From: a virus
IMG/VR virus record: IMGVR_UViG_3300017727_001923
Coordinates: 85,136 to 149,135 of that record
Reading direction: 5' to 3' (one strand)
DNA: 64,000 nucleotides
Each line of letters opens with the position of its first letter. The first letter of the stretch is position 1. The position numbers and the translations under genes are program-made. This document shows, one piece after another, positions 14,346-23,459 of this stretch. The notes beneath the pieces were generated by a model. The model saw only the letters and a program-made list of their open reading frames with translations. It did no database searches and was not told where the DNA came from.

Positions 14346-15127
14346 TGACAACAAAATATTTTAAAAACTTTAATATTGTCGGATATAATTTTGGTAATGA
14401 GACCTCTTCAGTTCTCTTCGATGACCTCTCACAATATGTAGATATTATTGATGGACTGAAAGATAATGTTTCTTTCTATGAACAGTATACTGTAGTTGCG
14501 GGTGAAAGACCTGATACTCTTTCATACAAGTTATATGGAACTACTAATTATTACTGGACATTCTTTCTTATGAATGACCACTTACGTGAGTCTGGATGGC
14601 CAATCCCTACATATGAACTATTGGATACTGCAAAAACAAAATATCCATATAGAATTGTTACAACAAACTCAGATATATCAACATCATTTCCAGTTGGTCA
14701 GATTGTAACTGGAGTAAATAGTGGTACTGTCGGTACTATAATCAAACGAAACCTTGACATGGGTCAATTAGTAATTGATACTTCATTAACGCCTGGCGAT
14801 TACTTTGGTAAATATCCTAACCTTGAAAACTTTGGCCCTACAGAGAACATACAATACACTGCTCAAGATGGTGCATTCTATACTGCAACACTTGTTAAAG
14901 AATCTGAACAATACAATGCAGTTCATCATTACGAAGATACTAATGGTGTATGGCAAGACTTGACATTATTTGATTTTGATACACCAAATCCTCTCTGGAA
15001 ACCTGTCACTTATAGAGATAGAATTGAAGCAAGGAACGATGAATTAAAATTTATTAATGTTTTAAAACCCGATGTGGTAGACAACGTAGTTAGTGAATTC
15101 AATAACTTTCATAAAAGAGTAGGTTAA
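14345..15127 (+). CDS. gp53: Baseplate wedge protein gp53
   Basis: 260 residues. The N terminus carries the gp53/LysM-like signature: YFKNFNIVGYNFG, then VSFYEQYTVVAGERPDTLSY, then LYGTTNYYWTFFLMNDHLRES. In T4, gp53 joins neighbouring wedges and lets the baseplate close around the hub. The middle (about 115-185) is a beta-rich insertion and the C terminus has WKPVTYRDRIEARNDELKFINVLKP. The length is larger than T4 gp53 (196), as is common in marine relatives. One-base overlaps on both sides indicate tight coupling with gp48 and the hub gene. Confidence 0.88.
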   Translation: MTTKYFKNFNIVGYNFGNETSSVLFDDLSQYVDIIDGLKDNVSFYEQYTVVAGERPDTLSYKLYGTTNYYWTFFLMNDHLRESGWPIPTYELLDTAKTKYPYRIVTTNSDISTSFPVGQIVTGVNSGTVGTIIKRNLDMGQLVIDTSLTPGDYFGKYPNLENFGPTENIQYTAQDGAFYTATLVKESEQYNAVHHYEDTNGVWQDLTLFDFDTPNPLWKPVTYRDRIEARNDELKFINVLKPDVVDNVVSEFNNFHKRVG

Positions 15128-16479
15128 TGTCCACATCTCAACAGTTCAAAATAACTGAGGCATCAATCTCGGCAGACCGTTTCGGTGGATTTGCATCAAA
15201 TTCTTTTGATGTTCGTACATCTGTTGCGGAATTAAATATATTTGAAAGTTTAGATAAACCTTATTTGACGGGAACTGTTGTTATTCTTGATGACAAAGCA
15301 TTGTTTGATTCAATGAATTTTCAAGGAACAGAACGATTTCGTATAAAACTTTCTTCTGCGGATGAAACTTTAGATACCGTATTCGAACGTACCTTTATGA
15401 TGACTGGAATCGAGCGTTCGGTCAAGGGAAATGATAACGGAAAATCTAGTATGTATGTTATTACATTACTAGACGAACATGCATATCTGAGTAGTCTAAC
15501 AAGAATTAGTAAATCGTTTAACGGACGTATTGACAAGATTATTATTAAACTTCTTGCAACTCAAATGAATATGGATGTGGACGTTTCTTATTTGTTTAGA
15601 GGTGACGGTAAAGAATCTCTACCTGTTCAATCTAATATGAAAGGTATTATTCCTAACCTGAGTCCTATACAAACAATTAAATGGTTGATACAAAGAGCGA
15701 CCACAGTTACAGGGTCACCTTTCTTTGCTTATGCATCTATGCATGATGACAATCTTCGTCTAGGTAATTTAGATGCCATGTTATCACAAAAAGCGTTTAA
15801 CTCAAAATTACCTTACACATATAACCCAGCAAATGTTTCTAGTGCAGATACCCAATCGGAAGTAGAAAAAACATTTACTATTAAAGCATTAAAAACATCT
15901 AAGATGGGAAACACATTGAAACTTATTCAAGAAGGTGCAGTTTCATCACAGATGTCAAATACTAATCTTAACACAGGACAAATATTTAGTCAACACTTTT
16001 CAATAAGAAATACCTTGAATAAATTAAATAATCATGGTATAATTGGAGAGTATCAGAATGTATTTGATACTGAGTTTAAGATGGACGAATCTCTTGTAGA
16101 TACTTTTGAATCACAGAGGTTTCATACAATAACATCTAGTGGTACATATGGTAGATTTAAAAGTTACCATGATGAGTTTGATGCGACTAAGTTTGAAAAG
16201 AAACTTGAAAGTAAAGCATTACACAATACTCTATATAAAAACATGATGAATGTAGTTATTGAAGGTGCGGGATTTATTGTTTCGAAAGCAAGTGTTGGTG
16301 ACATAGTAAATTTAAAAATTGTAAATGATAATACAGAACAAGATAGAAATGTCGGTGAAGATGACTTAATAGATAAAACTAAATCTGGTAATTGTATTAT
16401 ATACGATACTAGACATACTTTCTCTGGAACACAACACACGGTGTCTATGAACGTATGTAAACTGGAGAAACTTTCATAA
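15127..16479 (+). CDS. Baseplate hub protein, gp27-like
   Basis: 450 residues, mostly beta. It starts with FKITEASISADRFGG and SVAELNIFESLDKPYLTGTV, followed by RFRIKLSS and a Leu-rich central region. The C-terminal part ends KSGNCIIYDTRHTFSGTQHT, typical of hub domains that bind the spike. Its place directly before the OB-fold spike gene equals 27-5 logic in T4-like baseplates. gp27 (391 residues in T4) forms the trimeric ring linking tube and spike. Assignment is from architecture and position. No catalytic motif is expected or seen. Confidence 0.65.
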   Translation: MSTSQQFKITEASISADRFGGFASNSFDVRTSVAELNIFESLDKPYLTGTVVILDDKALFDSMNFQGTERFRIKLSSADETLDTVFERTFMMTGIERSVKGNDNGKSSMYVITLLDEHAYLSSLTRISKSFNGRIDKIIIKLLATQMNMDVDVSYLFRGDGKESLPVQSNMKGIIPNLSPIQTIKWLIQRATTVTGSPFFAYASMHDDNLRLGNLDAMLSQKAFNSKLPYTYNPANVSSADTQSEVEKTFTIKALKTSKMGNTLKLIQEGAVSSQMSNTNLNTGQIFSQHFSIRNTLNKLNNHGIIGEYQNVFDTEFKMDESLVDTFESQRFHTITSSGTYGRFKSYHDEFDATKFEKKLESKALHNTLYKNMMNVVIEGAGFIVSKASVGDIVNLKIVNDNTEQDRNVGEDDLIDKTKSGNCIIYDTRHTFSGTQHTVSMNVCKLEKLS

Positions 16480-17339
16480 TGAAACCAATTCTTTCAGAGT
16501 ATTATGGTGATAACACACGATGGTTTATTGCAACTGTTGTGGATTCTTCACCACCATATGGTTTTGAAGGACGAGTAAAAATTCGTGTACATGGATTACA
16601 TACCTCGTCTACTAAACTAATACCTCAACATGACCTACCATGGGCGCAATGCGTTGTACCTACAACAGAAGGTGGAATATCTGGTATTGGAAGAATGCCA
16701 CAGGTTCAACCTAATGCATTGGTCTTCGGTATGTTTATGGATGGTGTAAATTCACAAACACCTATTGTATTAGGTAGTCTACCGCATATTGAATTACCTA
16801 CAAGAACTCAACTAGGTCAAGTGGGTGAAGATATTGGAGAAGATAACAAACCAGAAGGTCTGTGGCAAAGTGTTATTGCCGCAGTAAAACCAAAAGATGT
16901 TGATATACAAAATGACAATAGTGGTAATATTAATAATCTGGTAAGATTGTCACGAGAAAAAACTGCGGTCAAGTTCTTTTTAAATCTTGGATATACTGTT
17001 AAACAATCTATAGGTTTAGTTTCTGGTCTTGAGATGGCTTCTGGTTTAAGAACTGGTGTTAATGTTCAATCAAGTGGTCTTGGAAGGTATTCTAGAAAAA
17101 GGTATAATGATTTACAAAACTTTTCTAATGACTACAATCAATTTATGGTTCAACTTGCCTTCATTGCATACGAATTAAATGGGTCACAAACAAACGCAAA
17201 TATAAAACTACTACAATCAGATAAGTTAGAAGGTTCTGATGGAGTGTGTAGGGTAGTGTGTAAGTATTATATTCAAGATGAGTCTCTTACAAAACAGTCA
17301 GAACTTGCCGCACGAAGAATGATGGATAGGATAGCATAA
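16479..17339 (+). CDS. gp5: Spike OB-fold protein with lysozyme-like C-terminal domain (gp5 part 1)
   Basis: Residues about 10-110 form the gp5/VgrG-type OB domain: WFIATVVDSSPPYGFEGRVK, IRVHGLHT, LPWAQCVVPTTEGG, ALVFGMFMDGVNSQTPIVLG. A linker follows. Residues about 160-286 read TAVKFFLNLGYTVKQSIGLV, then SGLEMASGLRTG and GRYSRKRYNDLQ, and resemble phage tail-lysozyme domains in which the Glu of GLEMASG would be catalytic. T4 gp5 has OB, lysozyme and beta-helix in one chain (575 residues). Here the chain stops after the lysozyme-like part and the next two genes carry the rest. It overlaps both neighbours by one base. Confidence 0.75.
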   Translation: MKPILSEYYGDNTRWFIATVVDSSPPYGFEGRVKIRVHGLHTSSTKLIPQHDLPWAQCVVPTTEGGISGIGRMPQVQPNALVFGMFMDGVNSQTPIVLGSLPHIELPTRTQLGQVGEDIGEDNKPEGLWQSVIAAVKPKDVDIQNDNSGNINNLVRLSREKTAVKFFLNLGYTVKQSIGLVSGLEMASGLRTGVNVQSSGLGRYSRKRYNDLQNFSNDYNQFMVQLAFIAYELNGSQTNANIKLLQSDKLEGSDGVCRVVCKYYIQDESLTKQSELAARRMMDRIA

Positions 17340-19126
17340 TGGCATTAAACAAATCTTCACTCAACAGTACAATAAACTCTGAAATCAATAAACAGGTTGA
17401 AGGGAATGCTAATTATGCCTCTAGTGCTGTAAACACTATCGAAGATACATTTGCAAAGACCACAAGTAAAATTGGTAAGGTTGATGGAGAAGTCTTAGGT
17501 GGAGTTCAGTCTTTAGGTTCGTCTGCTCTTGACGGAAACGAAGTATTAAAAGATGGTATAGGAAAACTTACAGATAAGATTCCTAGTTTAGGAGGTACTG
17601 CAACTGCACAATCATCCATACCAAACCTTTTAGGTTTATCAGAAGCAGACCCTACTGCATCTGCAATGGAAGCAGTTGGTGGTGCATCACCCAAAGACCT
17701 TCAATCCGCAGTAGATAAAGTAACAACTATCTCTGGTGAATCGATGACTGATATATCTACATTTACTGCCAGTATTGCTTCCGCTGATGAACTAACAAGT
17801 ATTACCGCTGCTCTTCCTTCTTTAGAAATTCCTAGTCTTGATGCAGTCGTAGGTGAGATTACCCCTGTTGCAAGTCTGAGTAGTCTTGGAGATGGTGTGA
17901 AGGATGCAGTATCAGATGCAACTAGTATTGGTGGTCTTAGTGCGTCACTCCCGTCACCAAAGAATACATTAAGTAATTTCGGTAGTGTTGGTGATTTAGT
18001 TTCAAGTGGATTGAACGATATTACAACCGCTGCTACAGGATTTGTAAATGATGCAACCAAGTTTGCAGATGACTTTGCATCATCGATAGACAAAGGTGTC
18101 AGTGGAGTTTTACAGAATCTTGCAGAAGGATTGACAGGACAAGCATCTTCTTTCCTCGCTAATATTGTGCCTGGCGGTATTAGTTCAACTGAAGCAGAGA
18201 GAAGAGAAATATTAAGACAGTTTTCAACGGGAGACCCAACAGAAAAAACTAAAGCAGTTAAAACACTGACATCAAAATCTAATAACGTGTCTCCTGAAAT
18301 GAAAAGTATTATTGATAAAGTAGAAGCGACTACACCTAATACATTGTCAGATAAAGTTGCAAACGAAGCAAAAAAACAAGGTGTTCCTCAAGAAAAAATA
18401 GATGTAGCTATTGCAGAATTACAAACAATTGATAATAGTTTAGAACAACTTGATACAACTATTGGTGGTACAGTTGTTATTGACCAGAGTATGTTTGATG
18501 AAGACTTTTCTATTGGTCAAAATGAATCTAAGTGGTCTGGTCGTACATCTAAAGATGATGTGTTTACATACGTTGCATCTGTAGAGGAATTAGATGCAGA
18601 TTTCGCTCGTGTAGAAAGACAAGTTACAGAAGTAATCGTCCACGCAACGGAAACATTCACCAATAAAGACATTGGTGCAATAGAGATAAATAACATTCAT
18701 AACGAATTAGGACACGATGGTATTGGTTATCATTATGTAATTAGAAGAGATGGTAGACTTCAACGTGGTAGACCTGTTAATAAGGTTGGAGAACACGCAG
18801 TAGTAAATGGACATGATGTATATTCAATTGGTATTGTAATGGTTGGTGGTATAAATGTATCTGCGGGAGATGATAACCCTGAAACTTATAGGTCTTCACA
18901 ATCATTTACTCGTGAACAATATACGACACTAGAAAAATTTATTAGGTCATTCTATCGTAAATATTCTGGTGGACAAGTATTTGGACATAATGATATTGAT
19001 GTACAAGAAGAAGACCCATACTTTGATGTGACCGATTATATTGAATCAGTATTTAGAAAAACTAATATAACCACTGACCCATCTAGCAGTTCACCATTAA
19101 GTCCATCCGAGATTAACGTACAATGA
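17339..19126 (+). CDS. Virion protein with C-terminal N-acetylmuramoyl-L-alanine amidase domain
   Basis: 595 residues. About 1-400 are Ser/Thr/Ala/Gly-rich, low in aromatics, probably helical and linker-like. Residues about 425-570 are an Amidase_2/T7-lysozyme domain: VTEVIVHATETF with H435, GYHYVIRRDGRLQRGRP with H465, VFGHNDIDVQEEDPYFD with H550 and D559. H435, H550 and D559 match the zinc ligands (D replaces the Cys of T7 lysozyme, as in many members). The domain cleaves the amide bond between sugar and peptide of peptidoglycan, here probably for cell entry. It lies between the two other pieces of the spike, so it is likely hub-associated. Confidence 0.85.
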   Translation: MALNKSSLNSTINSEINKQVEGNANYASSAVNTIEDTFAKTTSKIGKVDGEVLGGVQSLGSSALDGNEVLKDGIGKLTDKIPSLGGTATAQSSIPNLLGLSEADPTASAMEAVGGASPKDLQSAVDKVTTISGESMTDISTFTASIASADELTSITAALPSLEIPSLDAVVGEITPVASLSSLGDGVKDAVSDATSIGGLSASLPSPKNTLSNFGSVGDLVSSGLNDITTAATGFVNDATKFADDFASSIDKGVSGVLQNLAEGLTGQASSFLANIVPGGISSTEAERREILRQFSTGDPTEKTKAVKTLTSKSNNVSPEMKSIIDKVEATTPNTLSDKVANEAKKQGVPQEKIDVAIAELQTIDNSLEQLDTTIGGTVVIDQSMFDEDFSIGQNESKWSGRTSKDDVFTYVASVEELDADFARVERQVTEVIVHATETFTNKDIGAIEINNIHNELGHDGIGYHYVIRRDGRLQRGRPVNKVGEHAVVNGHDVYSIGIVMVGGINVSAGDDNPETYRSSQSFTREQYTTLEKFIRSFYRKYSGGQVFGHNDIDVQEEDPYFDVTDYIESVFRKTNITTDPSSSSPLSPSEINVQ

Positions 19127-20571
19127 CAACTAAAAAAGATAATTACAGAGAACGAGTTAATAAACTAGGTGAGGGTACAGAACAGACTCTTGGTGTTTCT
19201 ATTGATGGAATGCAAGACCCTACTGGTGAATATCCTAAAAGAGATTATAACTTCGGAACAGGTATCAATAAAGCTGCCCGTGGTATAAAGATTAATGACC
19301 TTTACCTTGGGGGTGGAGACGTTGGTGTATCTCTAGGGGTACAATCACAACGTCCTTCCGAATATCCTTTTAACCAAGTATCAGAATCTTTATCTGGTCA
19401 TGTTGTAGAATATGATGACACGCCAGGCGGTGAACGAGTATTAATTAAACACCGTAAAGGTGCGGGTGTAGAGATGAGAGCAGATGGTTCTGTTCTTATT
19501 TCTGCGGTAAACAATAAAGTAGAAGTTACTGGTGGTGACCAAACTGTTATTGTTGAAGGACATGGTAACTTAGTCTACAATGGTAATCTTAATCTTAAAG
19601 TAACAGGTGATTACAACATAGATGTTGGTGGTAATTATAATGTCAATGTTGCGGGTAATTTAGTAGAGTCTATCGAACATAATTTAAAAACAACAGTCAC
19701 AGGTAATACTAATCTAACAACAAAAGGTACAAGAAACCTAAAGACCGTTGGAACAAACACTCATATGATGTTATCAGATAATAATCAGTTTGTCAAGGGT
19801 AATCATAAACATCTTGTTGAAGGTAATATTGACCAAGCATCTGAAGGAAAGATATTTGTATCTGGTAAAGAATCCTATGCAGTATCATCTAAGAACACCA
19901 ATATCACGGGTGCGAAGTTCGTATCAGTATTGGGACAGAAGGGTGCAATCGGTGGTAAGAAGGTTGACTTTACTGGTAATGTGTTCCAAGGTAATGAAGG
20001 TGCAATGGCAGAATCTTCTGGTGCAATCTTCCACGGTACATTCAAGGGTATTGCAGACGAAGCGATTCGTTCATACAATGCGAATGTAGCAGGATTTGCC
20101 GAAGTATCTGACCTAACACATGGACAGTCATATGCGGAAGCAGCAACTTCTGGAAGTGCGGTTGGTGATACTCATACAGCAGCAACCAAGGTACAGGCGG
20201 TTATTACAGGGGAAGACCCACTGACTCCATTAGTAGTAGTAGGACACGCAACCTCTGGTTCATATGCAATCAAGAATGTTGTGGTCGATGCAGATGATTC
20301 GTTAAAGAATAAAATCTTATTGACCGATGATTACGAGAATGTATTTGATAAGATACCAACTACCCAAGAGATTCGTTCTGCATTTAGAAACAAGTCTTCT
20401 CGTGATACTGTAGGTGGTATTCTTGTTTCAGAAGAAAGACTAAACCCAGACTACAAAGCTACAACTCCACCTTCAATTGGAAGAACTGCAAAGAAATCTC
20501 CATCATCTAGATTTGGATTTGAACCGATTGGTAATGCATTAGAGAATAGAGGTAAAAGGTTCACACCATGA
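19123..20571 (+). CDS. Spike/needle beta-helix protein (gp5 C-terminal equivalent)
   Basis: 482 residues. The N terminus (to about 75) is a Gly-rich adaptor, then SLSGHVVEYDDTPGGERVLI and KHRKGAGVEMRADGSVLIS lead into VxGxx-type beta repeats (about 130-240): LNLKVTGDYNIDVGGNYNVN, VAGNLVESIEHNLKTTVTGN. These match the intertwined triple beta-helix needle of T4 gp5C and VgrG tips. The C-terminal 200 residues look globular. As a separate gene it would supply the membrane-piercing needle. It overlaps the amidase gene by four bases. Confidence 0.8.
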   Translation: MTTKKDNYRERVNKLGEGTEQTLGVSIDGMQDPTGEYPKRDYNFGTGINKAARGIKINDLYLGGGDVGVSLGVQSQRPSEYPFNQVSESLSGHVVEYDDTPGGERVLIKHRKGAGVEMRADGSVLISAVNNKVEVTGGDQTVIVEGHGNLVYNGNLNLKVTGDYNIDVGGNYNVNVAGNLVESIEHNLKTTVTGNTNLTTKGTRNLKTVGTNTHMMLSDNNQFVKGNHKHLVEGNIDQASEGKIFVSGKESYAVSSKNTNITGAKFVSVLGQKGAIGGKKVDFTGNVFQGNEGAMAESSGAIFHGTFKGIADEAIRSYNANVAGFAEVSDLTHGQSYAEAATSGSAVGDTHTAATKVQAVITGEDPLTPLVVVGHATSGSYAIKNVVVDADDSLKNKILLTDDYENVFDKIPTTQEIRSAFRNKSSRDTVGGILVSEERLNPDYKATTPPSIGRTAKKSPSSRFGFEPIGNALENRGKRFTP

Positions 20572-21161
20572 TAATATTAGTAGACCCAGTATATAATCCA
20601 GAATTTCAAAGTAGTATTAATTCTGCAACTAGACTAGCAAAAGGTGTGACCGTTGCCAAGTTCTTGGGTGCATATGGAGATAGAACACCGTTCAATCATG
20701 TTGAAAGTGCATCTGTAAGGAAACAAACTGCAAGAAATCTATATCTTCAAGCAGAAGCAATGAGTATTATTAACGGTAATACAGAAAACTTTAACAAAGT
20801 AAGACTAGTAGTATCAGAAGGTTTGTATGACCTGAAATCTATTGATGCGGGTGATGAAACCATGCAGAAGAAATCTGACGGTAGATTGGTGTATTATCAA
20901 GTAATCGATAGAGAAGGAAATGTTGACCTAGAGAAAACATTTGATGTTGCAGAGTATTGGAAAGATTATATTAATTTTAAGAACATCTACTTAGATTATG
21001 ACACATACAATCCAGATAAAACACTTACTGGTCAGATTGGTCTAGAGTTTCCGACTGTTCCAAGTAGTTTTGATATAACTTTTACTAAGGATGTTAGTAC
21101 TCATTTTAATAATGAGTTAATGAGTAAAAATGAATTAGTAGAAATTAAAGAGAAAGACTAA
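20568..21161 (+). CDS. Baseplate-region structural protein, unknown, 197 aa
   Basis: A soluble protein with a helical first half (SINSATRLAKGVTVAKFLGA, YLQAEAMSIINGN) and a beta-looking second half containing KTLTGQIGLEFPTVPSSFDI. I recognise no T4 counterpart. It sits between the spike needle gene, which it overlaps by four bases, and gp25, so it is probably a baseplate component found in marine T4-like phages. No enzymatic motif is seen. Confidence 0.7.
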   Translation: MIILVDPVYNPEFQSSINSATRLAKGVTVAKFLGAYGDRTPFNHVESASVRKQTARNLYLQAEAMSIINGNTENFNKVRLVVSEGLYDLKSIDAGDETMQKKSDGRLVYYQVIDREGNVDLEKTFDVAEYWKDYINFKNIYLDYDTYNPDKTLTGQIGLEFPTVPSSFDITFTKDVSTHFNNELMSKNELVEIKEKD

Positions 21162-21168
21162 AAAAGGT

Positions 21169-21176
21169 TATAAATA
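21169..21176 (+). promoter_or_regulatory. T4-type late promoter
   Basis: TATAAATA, then GAAGT, then the ATG of gp25: a five-base gap like those at 764-779, 11036-11051 and 56154-56169. Confidence 0.75.
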
Positions 21177-21181
21177 GAAGT

Positions 21182-21631
21182 ATGGCAATACGTAGAGCAT
21201 TCGCACAGGAAGATACTAATCTCCAATCTGCTACAGTAACAACTAGTAGAGAGAGACAGTATTCTGACGTTGACCTTTCATTTAAGGTGAAACCTACCAG
21301 TGGAGAAATCTTCAAAAAACTGGATGGTGCCGCAGTGAAACAGTCAATCAAAACACTAGTTATGACAAATAGACTAGAGAAACCGTTTCGTCCTGATTTT
21401 GGTGGAGATGTAAGGGGACAATTGTTCGAATTAGCGGACAAAGGAAAGTCTTCTATTCTACGTAGAGGTATAATACAGAACATAGAAGTATATGAACCCA
21501 GAGCAGAAGTCCTTAATGTGATTGTAAAAATGCAACCTGATAGACACAGTCTGGACGTAACTATTAAATTTAAGGTAGTGAATACAACCGAAGAAGTAGA
21601 ATTCACCACAACATTAGCAAGGTTAAGATAA
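21182..21631 (+). CDS. gp25: Baseplate wedge protein gp25
   Basis: 149 residues (T4: 132). The signature of the gp25/lysozyme-like baseplate family is clear: AAVKQSIKTLVMTNRLEKPF, RPDFGGDVRGQLFELAD, then IIQNIEVYEPRAEVLNVIVK and a final beta strand EVEFTTTLARLR. gp25 anchors the wedge to the sheath end and is the seed for sheath assembly. The family's old lysozyme label is not supported by function. The stop is one base before gp6. Confidence 0.93.
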   Translation: MAIRRAFAQEDTNLQSATVTTSRERQYSDVDLSFKVKPTSGEIFKKLDGAAVKQSIKTLVMTNRLEKPFRPDFGGDVRGQLFELADKGKSSILRRGIIQNIEVYEPRAEVLNVIVKMQPDRHSLDVTIKFKVVNTTEEVEFTTTLARLR

Positions 21632-21632
21632 C

Positions 21633-23459
21633 ATGGCAACAACAATAAAATCGACATCGTTAGATTTTGATGCAATCAAAAACAATCTAAAAACTTTTCT
21701 CGCAGAAAAAAATGAGTTTTCAGACTTTAATTTTGAAGCGTCTGGATTGTCAAACATCCTAGATGTTCTTGCATACAACACACACTACAATGGTTTAACT
21801 GCTAACTTTGCATTGAACGAATCTTTTCTTGGTACTGCACAATTACGTAGTTCATTGGTATCTCTTTCAGAAGGTATAGGATATATTCCAGATTCTAAAA
21901 CATCTTCTCAAGCAATTATTAAGATGTCTGTAAATTTAAGTGGTGTTTCTGGTCGTACTGCAACCATTCAAATACCTAGTGGTTTTAAATTCAATTCAAC
22001 CGTTGATACTACAGAATATGTGTTTCAAACTCTAGAAGATTTAACTGCAAGTGATAATGGTGAAGGTCTGTATATATTTAAAGATGCGTCTGGTAATGAA
22101 AACATTAAAGTATTCGAAGGAACAGAAAGAGTAAAAACTTTCCTTATAACAAGAAAAGAAGAAAATGCAGTTTATATTATTCCAGATGCAAATATGGATA
22201 TTGATACTGCGGTGGTTCGTGTCTATGAAACGCCTGGCGCTTCTGCATTCGCAACATATACAAACTTACTAAAAGCAACAACAATTAACATTGCATCAAC
22301 ATTGTTTATTCTAAAAGAATCACCTAATGGATTCTTTGAACTAACTTTTGGTAATGGAACTACTTTAGGTAGAGCCCCAGATGCGGGTAATAAAGTTGTT
22401 GTGACATATCTTGCCTCAAGTGGTGCTGAATCAGATACCGCTAAAGTATTCGAACCACAATCAACAATATCAGTTGCGGGTGGTAACTACTCTGTGGTTG
22501 TTAGTACTGTTGCAAATGCAGTTGGTGGTGGTGAGAAAGAAAGTATTGAATCCATTCGTAAGACTGCACCTTTTCAGTATGCAACTCAGAACCGAATGGT
22601 AACTGCGGTTGATTACTCTACCCTAGTATTAAGAAACTTTTCCACATTAATCAAAGATATAAAATCATTTGGTGGTGAAGATGCACTTGACCCTAAGTTT
22701 GGGACAATCTTTATGTCAGTATTATTTAATGCAGATGTAGATTCAGTAACAGAAGACGTAACAAAACAATCTATTATAGACCTTTCGAATCAATTATCAG
22801 TAGCGTCCTTTAGTTTAGAGTTTATTGACCCAGTAAAAACTTTTATTGAGACAGAAGTATTCTTCCAATTTAATCCTAGCTTGACTACACTTTCTAGAAA
22901 TACAATTCAAGATAATGTCAACACAACGATTAGTGATTACTTTACTGATAACACAGGTAAATTTGGACAATCATTTAGACGTTCAAATCTATTAACTTTG
23001 ATAGATGACGTAAGTCCCTCAATCTTATCATCTCGTGCAACAGTTAGAATGCAGAGAAGGTTCTCACCTACATTAACTAAGATTCAAGACCATACATTAA
23101 GATATGCTGCTAATATTTCTGAAACCGATGATGTAAATTATATCATTACTTCAAATGCGTTTCAATATAAAAATAAGACATGTATCATTAGAAACAAACT
23201 AAACACTAATAAACTAGAAGTATTTAATCAGAATGACCGTATTGTTATAGTAGATAACGTTGGTTCATTTACTAAGGACACTATTAGTATAGTAGGATTA
23301 CAAATAGATAATTTTGTTGGTTCAGAATCATTTATTAAAGTAAGTGCAGTCGCAGCTAATGAAAGTGCAATTACTCCATTCAGAGAAGATATTATTGAAC
23401 ATGATAAGAGTCAATCGTTTAGTCGTATCGTAGATGTTGACACTGGAGTCACTACGTAA
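21633..23459 (+). CDS. gp6: Baseplate wedge protein gp6
   Basis: 608 residues (T4: 660). The opening has LDFDAIKNNLKTFLAEKNEF, DFNFEASGLSNILDVLAYNTH and YNGLTANFALNESFLGTAQL, which are hallmarks of the gp6/J-like wedge family. FELTFGNGTTLGRAPDAGNK and NRMVTAVDYSTLVLRNF follow. gp6 forms the core ring of the wedges and changes conformation when the tail contracts. It overlaps the next gene by one base, and gp25-gp6 adjacency is the usual order. Confidence 0.92.
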   Translation: MATTIKSTSLDFDAIKNNLKTFLAEKNEFSDFNFEASGLSNILDVLAYNTHYNGLTANFALNESFLGTAQLRSSLVSLSEGIGYIPDSKTSSQAIIKMSVNLSGVSGRTATIQIPSGFKFNSTVDTTEYVFQTLEDLTASDNGEGLYIFKDASGNENIKVFEGTERVKTFLITRKEENAVYIIPDANMDIDTAVVRVYETPGASAFATYTNLLKATTINIASTLFILKESPNGFFELTFGNGTTLGRAPDAGNKVVVTYLASSGAESDTAKVFEPQSTISVAGGNYSVVVSTVANAVGGGEKESIESIRKTAPFQYATQNRMVTAVDYSTLVLRNFSTLIKDIKSFGGEDALDPKFGTIFMSVLFNADVDSVTEDVTKQSIIDLSNQLSVASFSLEFIDPVKTFIETEVFFQFNPSLTTLSRNTIQDNVNTTISDYFTDNTGKFGQSFRRSNLLTLIDDVSPSILSSRATVRMQRRFSPTLTKIQDHTLRYAANISETDDVNYIITSNAFQYKNKTCIIRNKLNTNKLEVFNQNDRIVIVDNVGSFTKDTISIVGLQIDNFVGSESFIKVSAVAANESAITPFREDIIEHDKSQSFSRIVDVDTGVTT

